Positions 6,067-6,152 of a stretch of 6,152 bases of DNA are shown here, one piece after another. Position numbers and translations under genes: made by a program. The stretch comes from an uncultured Oscillospiraceae bacterium (GTDB lineage: Bacteria > Bacillota > Clostridia > Oscillospirales > Oscillospiraceae), in NCBI GenBank assembly GCA_910577415.1, contig CAJTLK010000099.1, forward strand, positions 1 to 6,152, read 5' to 3'. Positions within the stretch are counted from its first letter, which is position 1. Each line of letters opens with the position of its first letter. The notes below the pieces were generated by a model. The model ran no database searches, was not told the origin of the DNA, and saw nothing but the letters and a program-made list of their open reading frames with translations.

Positions 6067-6107
6067 TGCAAAAAGAAAGACCGCCGCAGGCGGTCTTTCT
6101 TTTTGCA
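6067..6107 (+). terminator. Long perfect-stem intrinsic terminator, probably bidirectional
   Basis: Nineteen uninterrupted base pairs (6067-6085 with 6089-6107) close on a three-base GCA loop. The GC-rich apex ACCGCC/GGCGGT sits on A-rich and T-rich arms, so an A-run precedes and a T-run follows the core on each strand. It lies 31 bases after the stop of the fusion gene and can terminate transcription from either side. Confidence 0.9.
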
Positions 6108-6152
6108 CTTTGAGGGGGGCTGGAGTCTATTGGATCCCGTGTTTCTGGGCGA
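6108..6152. other. Window end, no assignable gene
   Basis: Forty-five bases remain after the terminator. On the + strand there is a G-rich stretch (6112-6119, GAGGGGGG) but no start codon with coding support before the edge. On the minus strand a frame entering from 6152 ends at a TAG (6127-6129) after AQKHGIQ. This could be the tail of a convergent gene, but it is too short to call. Confidence 0.3.

Noticed and set aside
1..6152. CRISPR array, tRNA, rRNA, insertion sequence or riboswitch
   Set aside because: No regularly spaced repeats, cloverleaf, transposase gene, terminal inverted repeats or recognisable riboswitch core were seen on either strand.

Overview
The window looks like a chromosomal carbohydrate/nucleoside-use locus from a gut-type Firmicute, most likely a Clostridia/Oscillospiraceae-like bacterium. 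This rests on the mid-to-high GC, strong AGGAGG-type ribosome binding sites, intrinsic hairpin terminators, a Gram-positive-type extended -10 promoter and the protein families present. The taxonomic placement is inference; no rRNA or marker gene is present.

Layout, all on the + strand. 1-903 is the 3' part of a ribose-type ABC substrate-binding protein gene that begins outside the window. It is followed by a strong intercistronic hairpin (918-945, no U-tract). 987-2009 encodes a ribose-type (RbsC-like) ABC permease. 2025-3119 encodes a cytoplasmic nucleoside hydrolase, 15 bases after the permease stop. An intrinsic terminator (3163-3206) closes this unit. 3230-4047 is a decayed multidrug-type MFS transporter gene with three frameshifts, one in-frame stop and a large internal deletion. 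A new promoter (about 4058-4086) then drives 4129-6036, a 635-residue single protein made of a complete LacI-type regulator fused to a complete ribokinase-type sugar kinase. A long perfect-stem terminator (6067-6107) ends that gene.

The intact genes form a plausible pathway. A binding protein and permease import a ribose-containing solute, perhaps a nucleoside. The hydrolase splits the N-glycosidic bond to release ribose. The kinase half of the fusion phosphorylates ribose, and its regulator half may control the locus. No ABC ATPase gene lies in the window.

The most noteworthy object is the LacI-ribokinase fusion, in which DNA binding, a sugar-sensor fold and sugar phosphorylation share one polypeptide. 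Its kinase active-site residues are nearly all present. Its LacI half has lost the usual minor-groove hinge leucine and a usual ligand-contact arginine, so it may sense or bind differently from textbook LacI proteins.
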